19,636 bases of DNA, taken from NCBI GenBank assembly GCA_024762845.1, contig JANTGQ010000004.1, positions 1 to 19,636 on the forward strand, in the 5' to 3' direction. Origin of the DNA: Nitratifractor sp. Lineage in GTDB: Bacteria; Campylobacterota; Campylobacteria; Campylobacterales; Sulfurovaceae. Numbering within the stretch: the stretch's first letter is position 1; every line of letters begins with the position of its first letter. A program made the translations under genes and the position numbers. The notes beneath the pieces are model-generated. The model had not been told where the DNA came from and searched no databases. It saw nothing but the letters and a program-made list of their open reading frames with translations. Shown here piece after piece: positions 7,758-15,395 of this stretch.

Positions 7758-8471
7758 GTGAAGATGAAACTATTTTTATATCAAGAGTCAGATGGGTATT
7801 GCTACAATAGTGATTCTATTTTTCTCTACTCGTTTATTAAAAAGTACCCAATAAAGGGGAGTGTTCTAGATATTGGTTGTGGTGTTGGAGTTTTGTCTTT
7901 GTTGCTAGCAAAGAGTTTTAAGGCAAATTTTTATGCTGTAGAGAAGCAGAAGTCTATGTATTTTTATACATCTAAAAATGCAGAGCTTAATAGACGGCAG
8001 CTCAATGTTGTCAATTGTGAATTTCAAGACTTCAAACCGCAGGTGGAGTTTGATTTTATAGTCTCCAACCCGCCATTTTATAGTGTAGATAAAAATCAGT
8101 CGCCGAACAGTTCGAAAAATATTGCAAGGTATGCCCACCATTTGCCACTGGATTTATTAATTTCCAAGAGCAGTCGGCTTTTGAAACCTAGGGGATACTT
8201 TATTTTCTGTTATGATGCTTGGCAGATAGAGAGCATCTTTGCGCTGCTTAAAGAGAATAAAATGCAGGCAGAATCTGTACAATTTATTCATCCAAAAGCA
8301 GATAAAGAGGCAAAAACTGTTATGATAGCAGCACGAAAGAACTCTAATGCACGCTCAAAAGTATTTGCTCCGTTTATCACTTTTAAAAGTGACGGCAGCT
8401 ATACACAAGAGGCGCAAAAGGCATTTAAAGAGGCAAATACCCACTCTATCAAGGCAGTACGAGATGATTAG
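7758..8471 (+). CDS. trmN6: TrmN6-like tRNA1(Val) adenine-37 N6-methyltransferase
   Basis: This 237-residue class I methyltransferase has the SAM-binding motif LDIGCGVGVLSLLLA (about 37-51) and the amino-group methylase motif NPPFY at 104-108. The N-terminal YNSDSIFLYSFI resembles the YfiC/TrmN6 family (consensus about DxxLLAxF), which methylates N6 of A37 in tRNA1(Val). Substrate is inferred from the family; N6-adenine or N5-glutamine methylases of other targets share NPPF/Y. The start could be GTG 7758 or ATG 7764. Both are very close to the predicted transcription start, and only the ATG leaves room for a weak GAAG-type binding site. The end overlaps the YkgJ-type gene by 8 nt, so it heads a four-gene unit. 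Confidence 0.85.
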   Translation: MKMKLFLYQESDGYCYNSDSIFLYSFIKKYPIKGSVLDIGCGVGVLSLLLAKSFKANFYAVEKQKSMYFYTSKNAELNRRQLNVVNCEFQDFKPQVEFDFIVSNPPFYSVDKNQSPNSSKNIARYAHHLPLDLLISKSSRLLKPRGYFIFCYDAWQIESIFALLKENKMQAESVQFIHPKADKEAKTVMIAARKNSNARSKVFAPFITFKSDGSYTQEAQKAFKEANTHSIKAVRDD

Positions 8472-8847
8472 ACAAGATGGTTACGAATTTAGCTTTTTAC
8501 CTTCAGCATGCGAGAGCTGCGGTGGTGCGTGCTGTATTGGGGAGAGTGGGTATATATGGATAAGCCGCCCGGAGATCGAGGCAGTTGCAGAGTATCTGCA
8601 GATGCCAGTCGAAGAGTTTGCGCAAAACTATCTGATACGTGCAAAAAACAGATACTCTCTACGAGAAGTGAAGGTAGAGGGGATGGGCTATGCCTGTATC
8701 TTTTTTGATACACAAAAGAGATTATGCAGTATCTATAATGTACGCCCCAAACAGTGTCGGACTTTCCCATTCTGGGAGCAGTTTAAAAATGATACAAAAG
8801 AGTTAACACAAGAGTGTCCAGGAGTAGTAGTAGATGAAAAAGATTAG
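8464..8847 (+). CDS. YkgJ-family cysteine-cluster protein
   Basis: This 127-residue protein belongs to the YkgJ/UPF0153 Zn- or Fe-S-binding family. It has CESCGGACC at residues 16-24, then CIFF (Cys78), LCSIYNVRPKQCRTFPFW (Cys88 and Cys98), and a final ECPG (Cys118), eight cysteines in the family pattern. The frame is open further upstream to 8347, but that part lies inside trmN6 and lacks family sequence. ATG 8464 places the start 8 nt before the trmN6 stop, typical of this operon. The 3' end overlaps the next gene by 14 nt. Molecular function is unknown; the family is thought to bind a metal cluster and occurs beside many unrelated genes. Confidence 0.9.
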   Translation: MIRQDGYEFSFLPSACESCGGACCIGESGYIWISRPEIEAVAEYLQMPVEEFAQNYLIRAKNRYSLREVKVEGMGYACIFFDTQKRLCSIYNVRPKQCRTFPFWEQFKNDTKELTQECPGVVVDEKD

Positions 8848-10069
8848 TATATTTGTTGCAGTACTCTTAAGTGTTACTGCATTAATGGCACAACAGAGTA
8901 CAGAAGATGCGATGATAGTCGAGGGGATTGTATATGGACAAAAGAGTCCACAAAAAGCAGCTGCTAAGTGGAAAAAGCTCTTTGAGCAAACAAACGACGA
9001 AAATTATCTGATGGAGTACTTCTATGCATCTTTAAAGTACAAAAAAATCAAAGATGTAATAGGAGAGTTAAAAGAGATTTTAGCGAAAAAAAAGAGTAAA
9101 GATCTCTATGAACTACTTGCAAGTCTCTATACTAAAGAGGGAGATACAAAAGGGCTTTTGGCACTTGTGGAGTCGATGTCACTAAAAGATATCGCTTCTA
9201 TGTATGAACTTGCATATCTCTATGCTATAGAGGGAGATGATGCAAAAGCACTTGAACTCTATAGAGAGATTTATAAAAAAGATAAAAGTTGGGATAGTCT
9301 AAAGGGGATTCTTTCGACACTGGCGAGGTCGAAAAAATTAAAAGAGGCAAAAGAGACATTATGGAGCGAACTGCATAAAAATAGTAAACTCCCTCAAGAG
9401 GCATACGGTGTTCTCTTAGGTCTTGTAGAGCAGAGAGTAGAGCCACATAAGGCGATGTTTGCACTAAAAGAGCTCTACAAATTAACGAAAAAGCCTGAGT
9501 ATGTAAAGAGTATGATAAGTATCTACATCTTTACTAAAGAGTATGACAAATTAGTAGAGTTGCTTGAAAAGAGTGGGTATGACAATAAGTTACTCTATGA
9601 ACTCTATCTATCAAATGGCGAGAGCGAGAAAGCTTTTAAATTAATCTATGGTAACTATTTAGAGACAAAAGACCCCAAATGGTTTGCAGAAGAGGCAGTC
9701 TTGACATTTGATCTCGCAGAGCAGTATAACGCTGTTGATAAAAGGGTAATTAATAGAGTAAGTCAACTTTTTGAAAAAGCTTTTAAAGCTGGAGTTAGCA
9801 GTGCAGAGTACTTTAACTACTATGGTTATACACTAATTGATGCTGGAGTAAAGGTAAAGAGAGGTGTAGAGTTTGTTAAAAGAGCTCTCAAACTTGAGCC
9901 AAAAAATATCTTTTATCTCGACTCTCTAGCCTGGGGTTACTATAAGTTAAAGCAGTGTAAAGAGGCAAAAGAGCTAGTTGCAAAAATAATAAAACTCAAT
10001 AAATCCTCTCTAATGGAAGAGGAGATAAAAGAGCATATTCAAAAGATTCAAACGTGTAAGGAGCAGTAG
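8834..10069 (+). CDS. exported tetratricopeptide-repeat protein
   Basis: This 411-residue protein has a signal peptide (MKKISIFVAVLLSVTALMA, cleavage near residues 19-20) followed by helical repeats to the end. The last repeats are the clearest TPRs, e.g. FNYYGYTLIDAG and FYLDSLAWGYYKLKQCKEA. No lipobox is present, so it is probably periplasmic, though outer-membrane association is possible. AGGAG at 8820-8824 supports ATG 8834, which lies inside the end of the YkgJ-type gene. The stop overlaps the trpC GTG (TAGTG). TPR repeats bind other proteins; the partner is unknown, and the neighbouring cytoplasmic enzymes do not suggest one. Confidence 0.85.
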   Translation: MKKISIFVAVLLSVTALMAQQSTEDAMIVEGIVYGQKSPQKAAAKWKKLFEQTNDENYLMEYFYASLKYKKIKDVIGELKEILAKKKSKDLYELLASLYTKEGDTKGLLALVESMSLKDIASMYELAYLYAIEGDDAKALELYREIYKKDKSWDSLKGILSTLARSKKLKEAKETLWSELHKNSKLPQEAYGVLLGLVEQRVEPHKAMFALKELYKLTKKPEYVKSMISIYIFTKEYDKLVELLEKSGYDNKLLYELYLSNGESEKAFKLIYGNYLETKDPKWFAEEAVLTFDLAEQYNAVDKRVINRVSQLFEKAFKAGVSSAEYFNYYGYTLIDAGVKVKRGVEFVKRALKLEPKNIFYLDSLAWGYYKLKQCKEAKELVAKIIKLNKSSLMEEEIKEHIQKIQTCKEQ

Positions 10070-10884
10070 TGGCAGATATTTTAAAAGAGATTATAAAAAA
10101 GACCAAAGAGGATTTAGTAAAGAGAAAAAAAGAGTACCCAGAGGAGTGGCTTGGTCGTTCGTTAGCATTTAACCCATTTATACCGCGGGATGTCGAAGGT
10201 GCACTGCGGGCAACAAATGAGAACCCATATAGGATAATTGCAGAGATTAAGAAAGCAAGTCCATCAAAAGGTGTAATTAGAGAAGATTTTGATCCAATGA
10301 CTATTGGGCAGGCGTATGAAAACGGTGGAGCTGATGCACTCTCAATTTTAACAGAACCACACTGGTTCCAGGGGAGTAGAGAGTATTTGGGAATGGTAAG
10401 GCGTTATGTATCTACTCCTCTCTTGAGAAAAGATTTTATTATTGATAAGTATCAAATTCTCGAAGCTTTAGTCTTTGGTGCTGATTATATTTTGTTAATT
10501 GCAAAGGCTCTAAGCCGAAAAGAGTTAAAAGAGTTAATAGAGTATGCACACCATTTGGGGTTAGAGGTACTTGTAGAGATTCATGACAAAGCAGATTTAG
10601 TCAAAGCTATTTTTGCCGGTGCAAATATAATAGGCATTAACCATAGAAACTTAGAGACATTTAAGATGGATATGGAGTTGAGTCATAAACTTATTCCACT
10701 TATTCCAAATTCAAAAATCATTGTGGCAGAGAGTGGCATACAGGAGCATGAGACTATAGTAGAGCTAAGTAAAGCTGGTGCGGATGCGTTCTTGGTAGGC
10801 GAGCACTTTATGCGTCAAGATGATATTACTGCTGCTATCTATGAGCTAAAGTATGGCAAGAGGTATAATTCTCAAGAAGCTTAG
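10069..10884 (+). CDS. trpC: indole-3-glycerol phosphate synthase
   Basis: This enzyme closes the indole ring of tryptophan by converting CdRP to indole-3-glycerol phosphate. The 271-residue TIM barrel has the expected active-site set: Glu59 and Lys61 in EIKKASPSKG, Lys121 in LRKDFI, Glu170 in LVEIHD, Asn191 in GINHRNLETF, and Glu221-Ser222 in AESG. There is no fused TrpF. GTG 10069 is the start, with AAGGAG at 10058-10063. No other trp gene is nearby; trpC is the last gene behind an exported TPR protein, so it is probably expressed constitutively with that unit and not with a trp operon. It ends tail to tail with cmoB. Confidence 0.97.
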   Translation: MADILKEIIKKTKEDLVKRKKEYPEEWLGRSLAFNPFIPRDVEGALRATNENPYRIIAEIKKASPSKGVIREDFDPMTIGQAYENGGADALSILTEPHWFQGSREYLGMVRRYVSTPLLRKDFIIDKYQILEALVFGADYILLIAKALSRKELKELIEYAHHLGLEVLVEIHDKADLVKAIFAGANIIGINHRNLETFKMDMELSHKLIPLIPNSKIIVAESGIQEHETIVELSKAGADAFLVGEHFMRQDDITAAIYELKYGKRYNSQEA

Positions 10885-10899
10885 AAGGCACGAAAAGGG

Positions 10900-11814
10900 T
10901 TACTTAGAGGTTCCCTTAATCGCTTTCATGTAAACCCTCTTAGGAGCAGGGTAACCCTCTACAGTTAGCTCTGGGTTTTGTGGGTCTAGAAAATCGTTTA
11001 GACTTTGAGAGTTTATCCACTCTGTTTTTCTCTGCTCATCTAAATCTGTCTTTTTTATATCTAAAACCGTTACCTTGCTAAATCCTGCTCTGTAGCACCA
11101 GTTTTTTAGAGCGTTAACGGTTGGGATAAAGTAGATATTTGGAATTTTGGAGTATCTCTCTTTGGGAGTAAGAGAGATATCCTCCTCTCCATCAATCATA
11201 AATGTATCTAAAATAAGCTCTCCGCCAACTTCAAGTGCACGAAAAAGAGATTTGAGTGAACCTATAGGGTCACTTCTATGGTAGAGGACTCCTAAACAGA
11301 AGATTGTATCGAACTTATGCTCATAAAACTCCATATGCTCAATACCCAAGAGTTCATACTTAATACTACTTTGAATGAATTTATTAATAAATTGAAACTG
11401 TAGATAGCAGAGTGCCGAGGGGTCAAAACCAACAATTTGTTTAGGATTTTGCTTGAGCATTCTGAACATATAGTAGCCATTGTTACAGCCAACATCAGCT
11501 ACCCTTTTCCCCTCTAGGTTAAAGTGCGGCTCTATAATTGCATATTTTACAAAACTTCTCCACTCACTATCTATAAAGAGCGACCCAATTGCAAAGGGAC
11601 CTTTTCTCCAAGGGAGCATAAGTTTGGCAATATTTTGAATATTTTCTAACTCTTGCGCTTCGTAGGTTGGGTCTAACTCTACTGAGACGCTATCACCTAA
11701 ATGGTATCCTTTGATTAGAGGCTCTTGGAGAGACTCTATTGCCTCTTTTAGTGGCTTAATATTTTTCCAATTAAAGCACTTTTGGCGCTCTTGCCTAATA
11801 GCAGTTAGATTCAT
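10900..11814 (-). CDS. cmoB: tRNA U34 carboxymethyltransferase CmoB
   Basis: CmoB uses carboxy-SAM, made by CmoA, to turn 5-hydroxyuridine-34 of tRNAs into 5-carboxymethoxyuridine (cmo5U), widening wobble decoding. The 304-residue protein matches the family along its length: LMLPWRKGPF at 65-74, SEWRS near 83-87, the SAM motif VADVGCNNGYY at about 105-115, FCLGVLYHR in the middle, YFIPT, and EGYPAPKR near the C-terminus. The ATG follows the cyclophilin stop with no gap (TAGATG), so translation is probably coupled. cmoA is not in this window. It is the last gene of the minus-strand unit that also carries rny. Confidence 0.97.
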   Translation of the reverse strand: MNLTAIRQERQKCFNWKNIKPLKEAIESLQEPLIKGYHLGDSVSVELDPTYEAQELENIQNIAKLMLPWRKGPFAIGSLFIDSEWRSFVKYAIIEPHFNLEGKRVADVGCNNGYYMFRMLKQNPKQIVGFDPSALCYLQFQFINKFIQSSIKYELLGIEHMEFYEHKFDTIFCLGVLYHRSDPIGSLKSLFRALEVGGELILDTFMIDGEEDISLTPKERYSKIPNIYFIPTVNALKNWCYRAGFSKVTVLDIKKTDLDEQRKTEWINSQSLNDFLDPQNPELTVEGYPAPKRVYMKAIKGTSK

Positions 11815-12330
11815 CTATTTAACGTATGCCTTCTTTACAATTACGCTTTTAAGTGGTTTATCACCAGGTTTACTTGTTGCAACCATACTGATTTTTTTAA
11901 CAACCTCTTGACCCTTAAGTACTTTGCCAAATATAGTATAGCCTCCATTGAGCCATGGTGTTGGTGCTACTGTAATAAAAAATTGGCTTCCATTGGTATT
12001 TGGTCCTCTGTTTGCCATAGCTAAGAGATATGGTTTATCAAATACTAAATTAGGTGCATATTCATTTTTAAACTCTTTTTTCCATATAGACTCACCACCC
12101 ATACCGGTACCTGTTGGGTCTCCACCTTGTATCATAAACCCTTTGATAACTCTGTGAAAGGTTGTATTGTTGTAGTATCCTCTTTTTGCCAAAGTTGTAA
12201 AGTTTTCAACCGCAAGTGGCGCCTCTTTTTTAAAAAGCTTTAGCTCAATATTACCAGAATTTGTCTCTAGTATTACATTGGCGCTGAGTAAGCTCAGTAG
12301 TACAACCATTGCTGCAAATATCTTTTTCAT
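11815..12330 (-). CDS. cyclophilin-type peptidyl-prolyl isomerase, exported
   Basis: This 171-residue protein has a signal peptide (residues 1-17, ending LLSA) and a compact cyclophilin domain. Catalytic Arg60 lies in TTFHRV, followed by FMIQGGDPTGTG (65-76), NGSQFFIT (113-120) and Trp126 in TPWLNGGYTIFG. It catalyses cis-trans isomerisation of Xaa-Pro bonds, here most likely in the periplasm, as does PpiA. AAAGGAG just upstream on the minus strand (around 12335-12341) is the best ribosome binding site of this unit. It sits between rny and cmoB, 19 nt after rny, with which it has no obvious functional link. Confidence 0.95.
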   Translation of the reverse strand: MKKIFAAMVVLLSLLSANVILETNSGNIELKLFKKEAPLAVENFTTLAKRGYYNNTTFHRVIKGFMIQGGDPTGTGMGGESIWKKEFKNEYAPNLVFDKPYLLAMANRGPNTNGSQFFITVAPTPWLNGGYTIFGKVLKGQEVVKKISMVATSKPGDKPLKSVIVKKAYVK

Positions 12331-12349
12331 AAAACTCCTTTAATTGTTA

Positions 12350-13816
12350 TTACTTTGCAAATTCGACAAACTTAGTCTCTCGAATTGCATTCACTTTAAT
12401 CTCTCCAGGAAACTGTAGTTTCTCCTCGATCTCTTTTGCAATCTTATGTGTAAGAAGTGGTAGCTCTTCGTCGCTTACCATATTGGCATCTATAAAGAGG
12501 CGAATTTCACGTCCGGCATTTATTGCATATGCTTTCATTACACCATCGTATGAGAGTGCAATATTTTCAAGCTCTTTGACCCGCTTGGTGAAGCTCTCTA
12601 ACACTTCTCTTCTAGCACCTGGGCGCGCGGCACTTAAGACATCGGCAGTACAGACAGCTGCACTCTCAATACAGGTTGGCTCTTCGTATCCATGGTGGGC
12701 ATAGATAGAGTTGATTACTACAGGGTGTTCATTATATTTGCGGCAAATCTCTGCTCCAAGGTCTACATGGTTTCCATCAAAATCTTGAGTAAGCGCTTTT
12801 CCTATATCGTGTAGGAGACCAGCCCTTAGAGCCAGTTTCTCATCGCCTCCCATCTCTGCTGCAAGTGATTTAGCAAGCCTCGCAACTTCAAGAGAGTGTA
12901 GTAGAGCATTTTGCCCATAACTAGCGCGATACCTCATGCGTCCAAGCAGTTTTATAAGCTCCTCATGCATTGGGTAGAGCCCTAGCTCAACAACCACCTT
13001 CTCACCCTCTTGGTAGAGTTTCTCTTGGAACTCATTTTGTACTTTATCGTAAACTTCTTCTATGCGTGCCGGGTGGATACGACCATCATCTATCAGTCTC
13101 TCTATCACCTCAACTGCAACTGCACGTCTGTAGAGGTTAAAGTTACTAACGAGAATGACGCCTGGAGTATCATCTACAATAATATCCACACCAAGAAGCT
13201 GCTCTAAAGCTTTTATATTTCTACCATCTTTCCCTATTATTTTACCTTTGTGCTCATCACTAGGGAGGGTAATACTGTTAACAAGCCTCTCGCCTGCAAA
13301 CTCACCTGCATAGCGAGTTACAGCCTGTGCAAGTAGATAGGTTGCCTCTTTTTGGGCACTCTCTTTTGCATGCATTAACTGTTTTCTTGTCATTTTTGCA
13401 ATATCTGATTCAATTTCTTTTTTGTGAACCTCCATGAGTGCTTTACGTGCTTCATCTTTTGTCATGCTGGCAACTGTGGAGAGTCTACTTCCAAGCTCCT
13501 CTAGCTTCTCTCTGTTTTTTACGACTAAGCTGTCAAGACGCTCCTCTTTTTCACGAATATTTCGTAGAGACCTCTCTATCTCGTCATGTTTTGATTTAAT
13601 AGAGCTTTCCAGGTTTTTAAGCTCGAGTTTCTCTTCTTGTATTGCACTCTTGCTCTCTGTCAAAAGTCTTTGGGACTCTTTTTCTATAACTGACGCCTTC
13701 GCTTTTGCTTCAAGCTCATACTCTTTATATTGGTTTTTTGCGTACGCTTTGGCTATAAACCAGCCAACAACAATACCAACGTTAAAGAGTATAAATGCTA
13801 CTATCGATATAATCAA
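12350..13816 (-). CDS. rny: ribonuclease Y
   Basis: Membrane-tethered endoribonuclease that starts bulk mRNA decay in bacteria lacking or supplementing RNase E. The 488-residue protein has an N-terminal membrane helix (about 2-22), a long charged coiled coil (about 28-140), a KH RNA-binding domain with IIGKDGRN at 193-200, and an HD metal-dependent domain with HSLEVARL at 307-314 and the His336-Asp337 pair in LLHDIGKAL. The start is TTG (revcomp of 13814-13816), with AAAGG about 6 nt upstream on the minus strand and no nearby ATG that keeps the helix. It is 38 nt downstream of the cyclo-ligase gene and shares its transcription direction. Confidence 0.97.
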   Translation of the reverse strand: MIISIVAFILFNVGIVVGWFIAKAYAKNQYKEYELEAKAKASVIEKESQRLLTESKSAIQEEKLELKNLESSIKSKHDEIERSLRNIREKEERLDSLVVKNREKLEELGSRLSTVASMTKDEARKALMEVHKKEIESDIAKMTRKQLMHAKESAQKEATYLLAQAVTRYAGEFAGERLVNSITLPSDEHKGKIIGKDGRNIKALEQLLGVDIIVDDTPGVILVSNFNLYRRAVAVEVIERLIDDGRIHPARIEEVYDKVQNEFQEKLYQEGEKVVVELGLYPMHEELIKLLGRMRYRASYGQNALLHSLEVARLAKSLAAEMGGDEKLALRAGLLHDIGKALTQDFDGNHVDLGAEICRKYNEHPVVINSIYAHHGYEEPTCIESAAVCTADVLSAARPGARREVLESFTKRVKELENIALSYDGVMKAYAINAGREIRLFIDANMVSDEELPLLTHKIAKEIEEKLQFPGEIKVNAIRETKFVEFAK

Positions 13817-13854
13817 ATGAAACCTTTATTCAAAAGAGATGAGATTGTAGTAAA

Positions 13855-14406
13855 CTAAAGCGTAACTATAGAGTAGGTACAGAGTTTATCAGCACTAATA
13901 TCATAGTGGTCTGTTATGATTTCAGAAGAGAAGAATATCTCTCTCGCTAGAAAAATAGTCGTTTTTATAGTGCGAGACTCTCTTTGAAAAAAGCGATCAT
14001 ACATACCTTTTCCAAAACCTACTCTTTTGAAATTTTTATCTATACCCAAAACAGGTACTACAGCTAAATCTATACTCTTTACTCTTTTTCTACTAAATCG
14101 TGGCTCTTTAATATTAAATTTTTTTTTAAATAGTGGTAATCTATATTTTACAAGACGAAAACTTTCATCTTCCATATAAGGTACATACAAATTATACCCT
14201 CTTTGTCTTAACACCTTAATTAGAGGAGCGATATTGACTTCGTTTTTTAATGGTATAAAGAGCATAATATCTTTTATACTACTCTGTTGTATATAAGAGA
14301 AAAGATTACGTGATATAAACTTGTCTTTTTTGTAGTTATGCACTCTTTTTTTGGATATTTGTTTTAGCGCTAGTTTTCGAAAAAGAGTTTTACCATTTGC
14401 TTTCAT
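13855..14406 (-). CDS. 5-formyltetrahydrofolate cyclo-ligase
   Basis: This enzyme uses ATP to convert 5-formyl-THF to 5,10-methenyl-THF, returning a stored folate to one-carbon metabolism. The protein has 183 residues, within the usual range, with a basic N-terminus (KxLFRKLALKQ). The nucleotide/substrate loop GFGKGMYDRFF (130-140) is a variant of the more usual GYGGGYYDR, with Lys and Met replacing Gly and Tyr. The VPVLGID segment just before it also fits. It is the first gene of the minus-strand unit with rny, cyclophilin and cmoB, and is divergent from ftsY. Family is clear; whether the altered loop changes activity is not known. Confidence 0.92.
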   Translation of the reverse strand: MKANGKTLFRKLALKQISKKRVHNYKKDKFISRNLFSYIQQSSIKDIMLFIPLKNEVNIAPLIKVLRQRGYNLYVPYMEDESFRLVKYRLPLFKKKFNIKEPRFSRKRVKSIDLAVVPVLGIDKNFKRVGFGKGMYDRFFQRESRTIKTTIFLAREIFFSSEIITDHYDISADKLCTYSIVTL

Positions 14407-14427
14407 AGAGGATAACCTTATTTTAGA

Positions 14428-14433
14428 TATAAT
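14428..14433 (+). promoter_or_regulatory. candidate -10 for ftsY
   Basis: TATAAT at 14428-14433 predicts a start near 14440 and a leader of about 33 nt before the ftsY ATG. It lacks the upstream TG and a clear -35. Confidence 0.45.
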
Positions 14434-14452
14434 CGCGTTAATAGTATAAGAA

Positions 14453-14461
14453 ATTATAGCA
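14453..14461 (-). promoter_or_regulatory. candidate extended -10 for the cyclo-ligase/rny unit
   Basis: The minus strand reads TGCTATAAT (14461 to 14453), a consensus extended -10. The predicted start near 14446 gives a leader of about 40 nt before the cyclo-ligase ATG. The predicted transcripts of this promoter and of ftsY overlap by several nt, so the two polymerase footprints should clash. Confidence 0.6.
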
Positions 14462-14472
14462 GAAGGGTTGTG

Positions 14473-15339
14473 ATGTTTGGTTTTATTAAGAAAAAGCTTG
14501 GTTTAGAAGCTAAAGAGAGTCTAAAAGTTAGAGAGAGTATCGACAGAGATGAGCTCGAAGATCTACTACTAGAAGCAGATGTCAATTATGAACTTGTAGA
14601 GAGAGTTTTGGAGCAGTTGCCACAGAATATTAACAGAACGCAACTTTATAACTCACTGGTTTCTATTTTTGACTACAAGGCAAACTGGATTGACTATAGA
14701 TCCAAGCAGCCGTTTGTAGAGATGATAATTGGCGTGAATGGAGCTGGTAAAACAACCACTATTGCAAAGTTAGCAAGTAGATATAAGAGTGAAGGCTCTA
14801 GAGTGTTACTCGGTGCCGCAGATACTTTTAGGGCAGCGGCAATAGAACAGTTGAGCCGATGGGCGGCAAAGTTGGATATTCCAATTGTTGCAACAAAACA
14901 GGGGCACGACCCCTCTGCAGTAGTATTTGATGCTATAAGCTCAGCAAAGGCAAAAGGTATTGACAATGTACTCATAGATACAGCAGGACGTCTGCATACG
15001 CAAGTCAATTTAGGGAATGAACTGCAAAAAATGGTTCGTGTTGCAAATAAAGCTATAGAGGGCGCTCCCCATAGAAAGCTACTCATTATCGATGGAACAC
15101 AGGGGAGCTCAGCAATTAATCAGGCTCTCGCTTTTAATGAGATGGTAGGGATTGATGGCATTATTATTACAAAACTTGACGGAACAGCTAAAGGTGGGTC
15201 TATTCTCTCTATTGCCGATGAGTTACAGATGCCAATCTACTACATTGGAATCGGCGAGAAGGCAGAAGATTTAATGAAATTTGATATAAAGTGGTATATT
15301 AATTCTATTCTAGATGAAATCTTTACTGTAGAGGAGTAG
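14473..15339 (+). CDS. ftsY: signal recognition particle receptor FtsY
   Basis: FtsY is the membrane-associated GTPase that receives SRP-bound ribosomes at the Sec translocon. The 288-residue protein is an N domain plus G domain with no acidic A domain, as in other Campylobacterota. GTPase motifs are all present: G1 GVNGAGKTT (87-95), DTFRAAA (117-123), G3 DTAGR (169-173) and G4 TKLD (233-236). An upstream in-frame GTG (14470) is only 2 nt from AGAAGGG (14461-14467), so ATG 14473 is the more likely start. It is divergent from the cyclo-ligase gene and convergent with the hybrid kinase gene, apparently monocistronic. Confidence 0.97.
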   Translation: MFGFIKKKLGLEAKESLKVRESIDRDELEDLLLEADVNYELVERVLEQLPQNINRTQLYNSLVSIFDYKANWIDYRSKQPFVEMIIGVNGAGKTTTIAKLASRYKSEGSRVLLGAADTFRAAAIEQLSRWAAKLDIPIVATKQGHDPSAVVFDAISSAKAKGIDNVLIDTAGRLHTQVNLGNELQKMVRVANKAIEGAPHRKLLIIDGTQGSSAINQALAFNEMVGIDGIIITKLDGTAKGGSILSIADELQMPIYYIGIGEKAEDLMKFDIKWYINSILDEIFTVEE

Positions 15340-15374
15340 CGAAGTAAAAAACAAGAGTTAATTAGGTGGGGAGT

Positions 15375-15395
15375 AAAAGAGCTCTACCCTCTTTT
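15375..15395. terminator. weak bidirectional terminator-like hairpin between ftsY and the hybrid kinase gene
   Basis: AAAAGAG (15375-15381) and CTCTTTT (15389-15395) can form a 7-bp stem with a 7-nt loop, flanked by a T run on the right and A-rich sequence on the left. It overlaps the last codons of the kinase gene. The stem is AT-rich and weak, so this is tentative. Confidence 0.3.

Noticed and set aside
8347..8463. Upstream extension of the YkgJ-type gene
   Set aside because: The frame is open to 8347, but this part is inside trmN6 and reads as low-complexity basic sequence with no family match. ATG 8464 gives the normal YkgJ N-terminus.
10895..10917. AAGGG and CCCTT inverted repeat between trpC and cmoB as a terminator
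   Set aside because: The stem is only 5 bp with a 13-nt loop and no T run follows on either strand, so it is too weak to call.
10900..11814. Link between cmoB and the trmN6 gene as a tRNA-modification island
   Set aside because: They are on opposite strands in different units, act on different tRNA positions, and cmoA is absent from the window. Proximity is probably chance.
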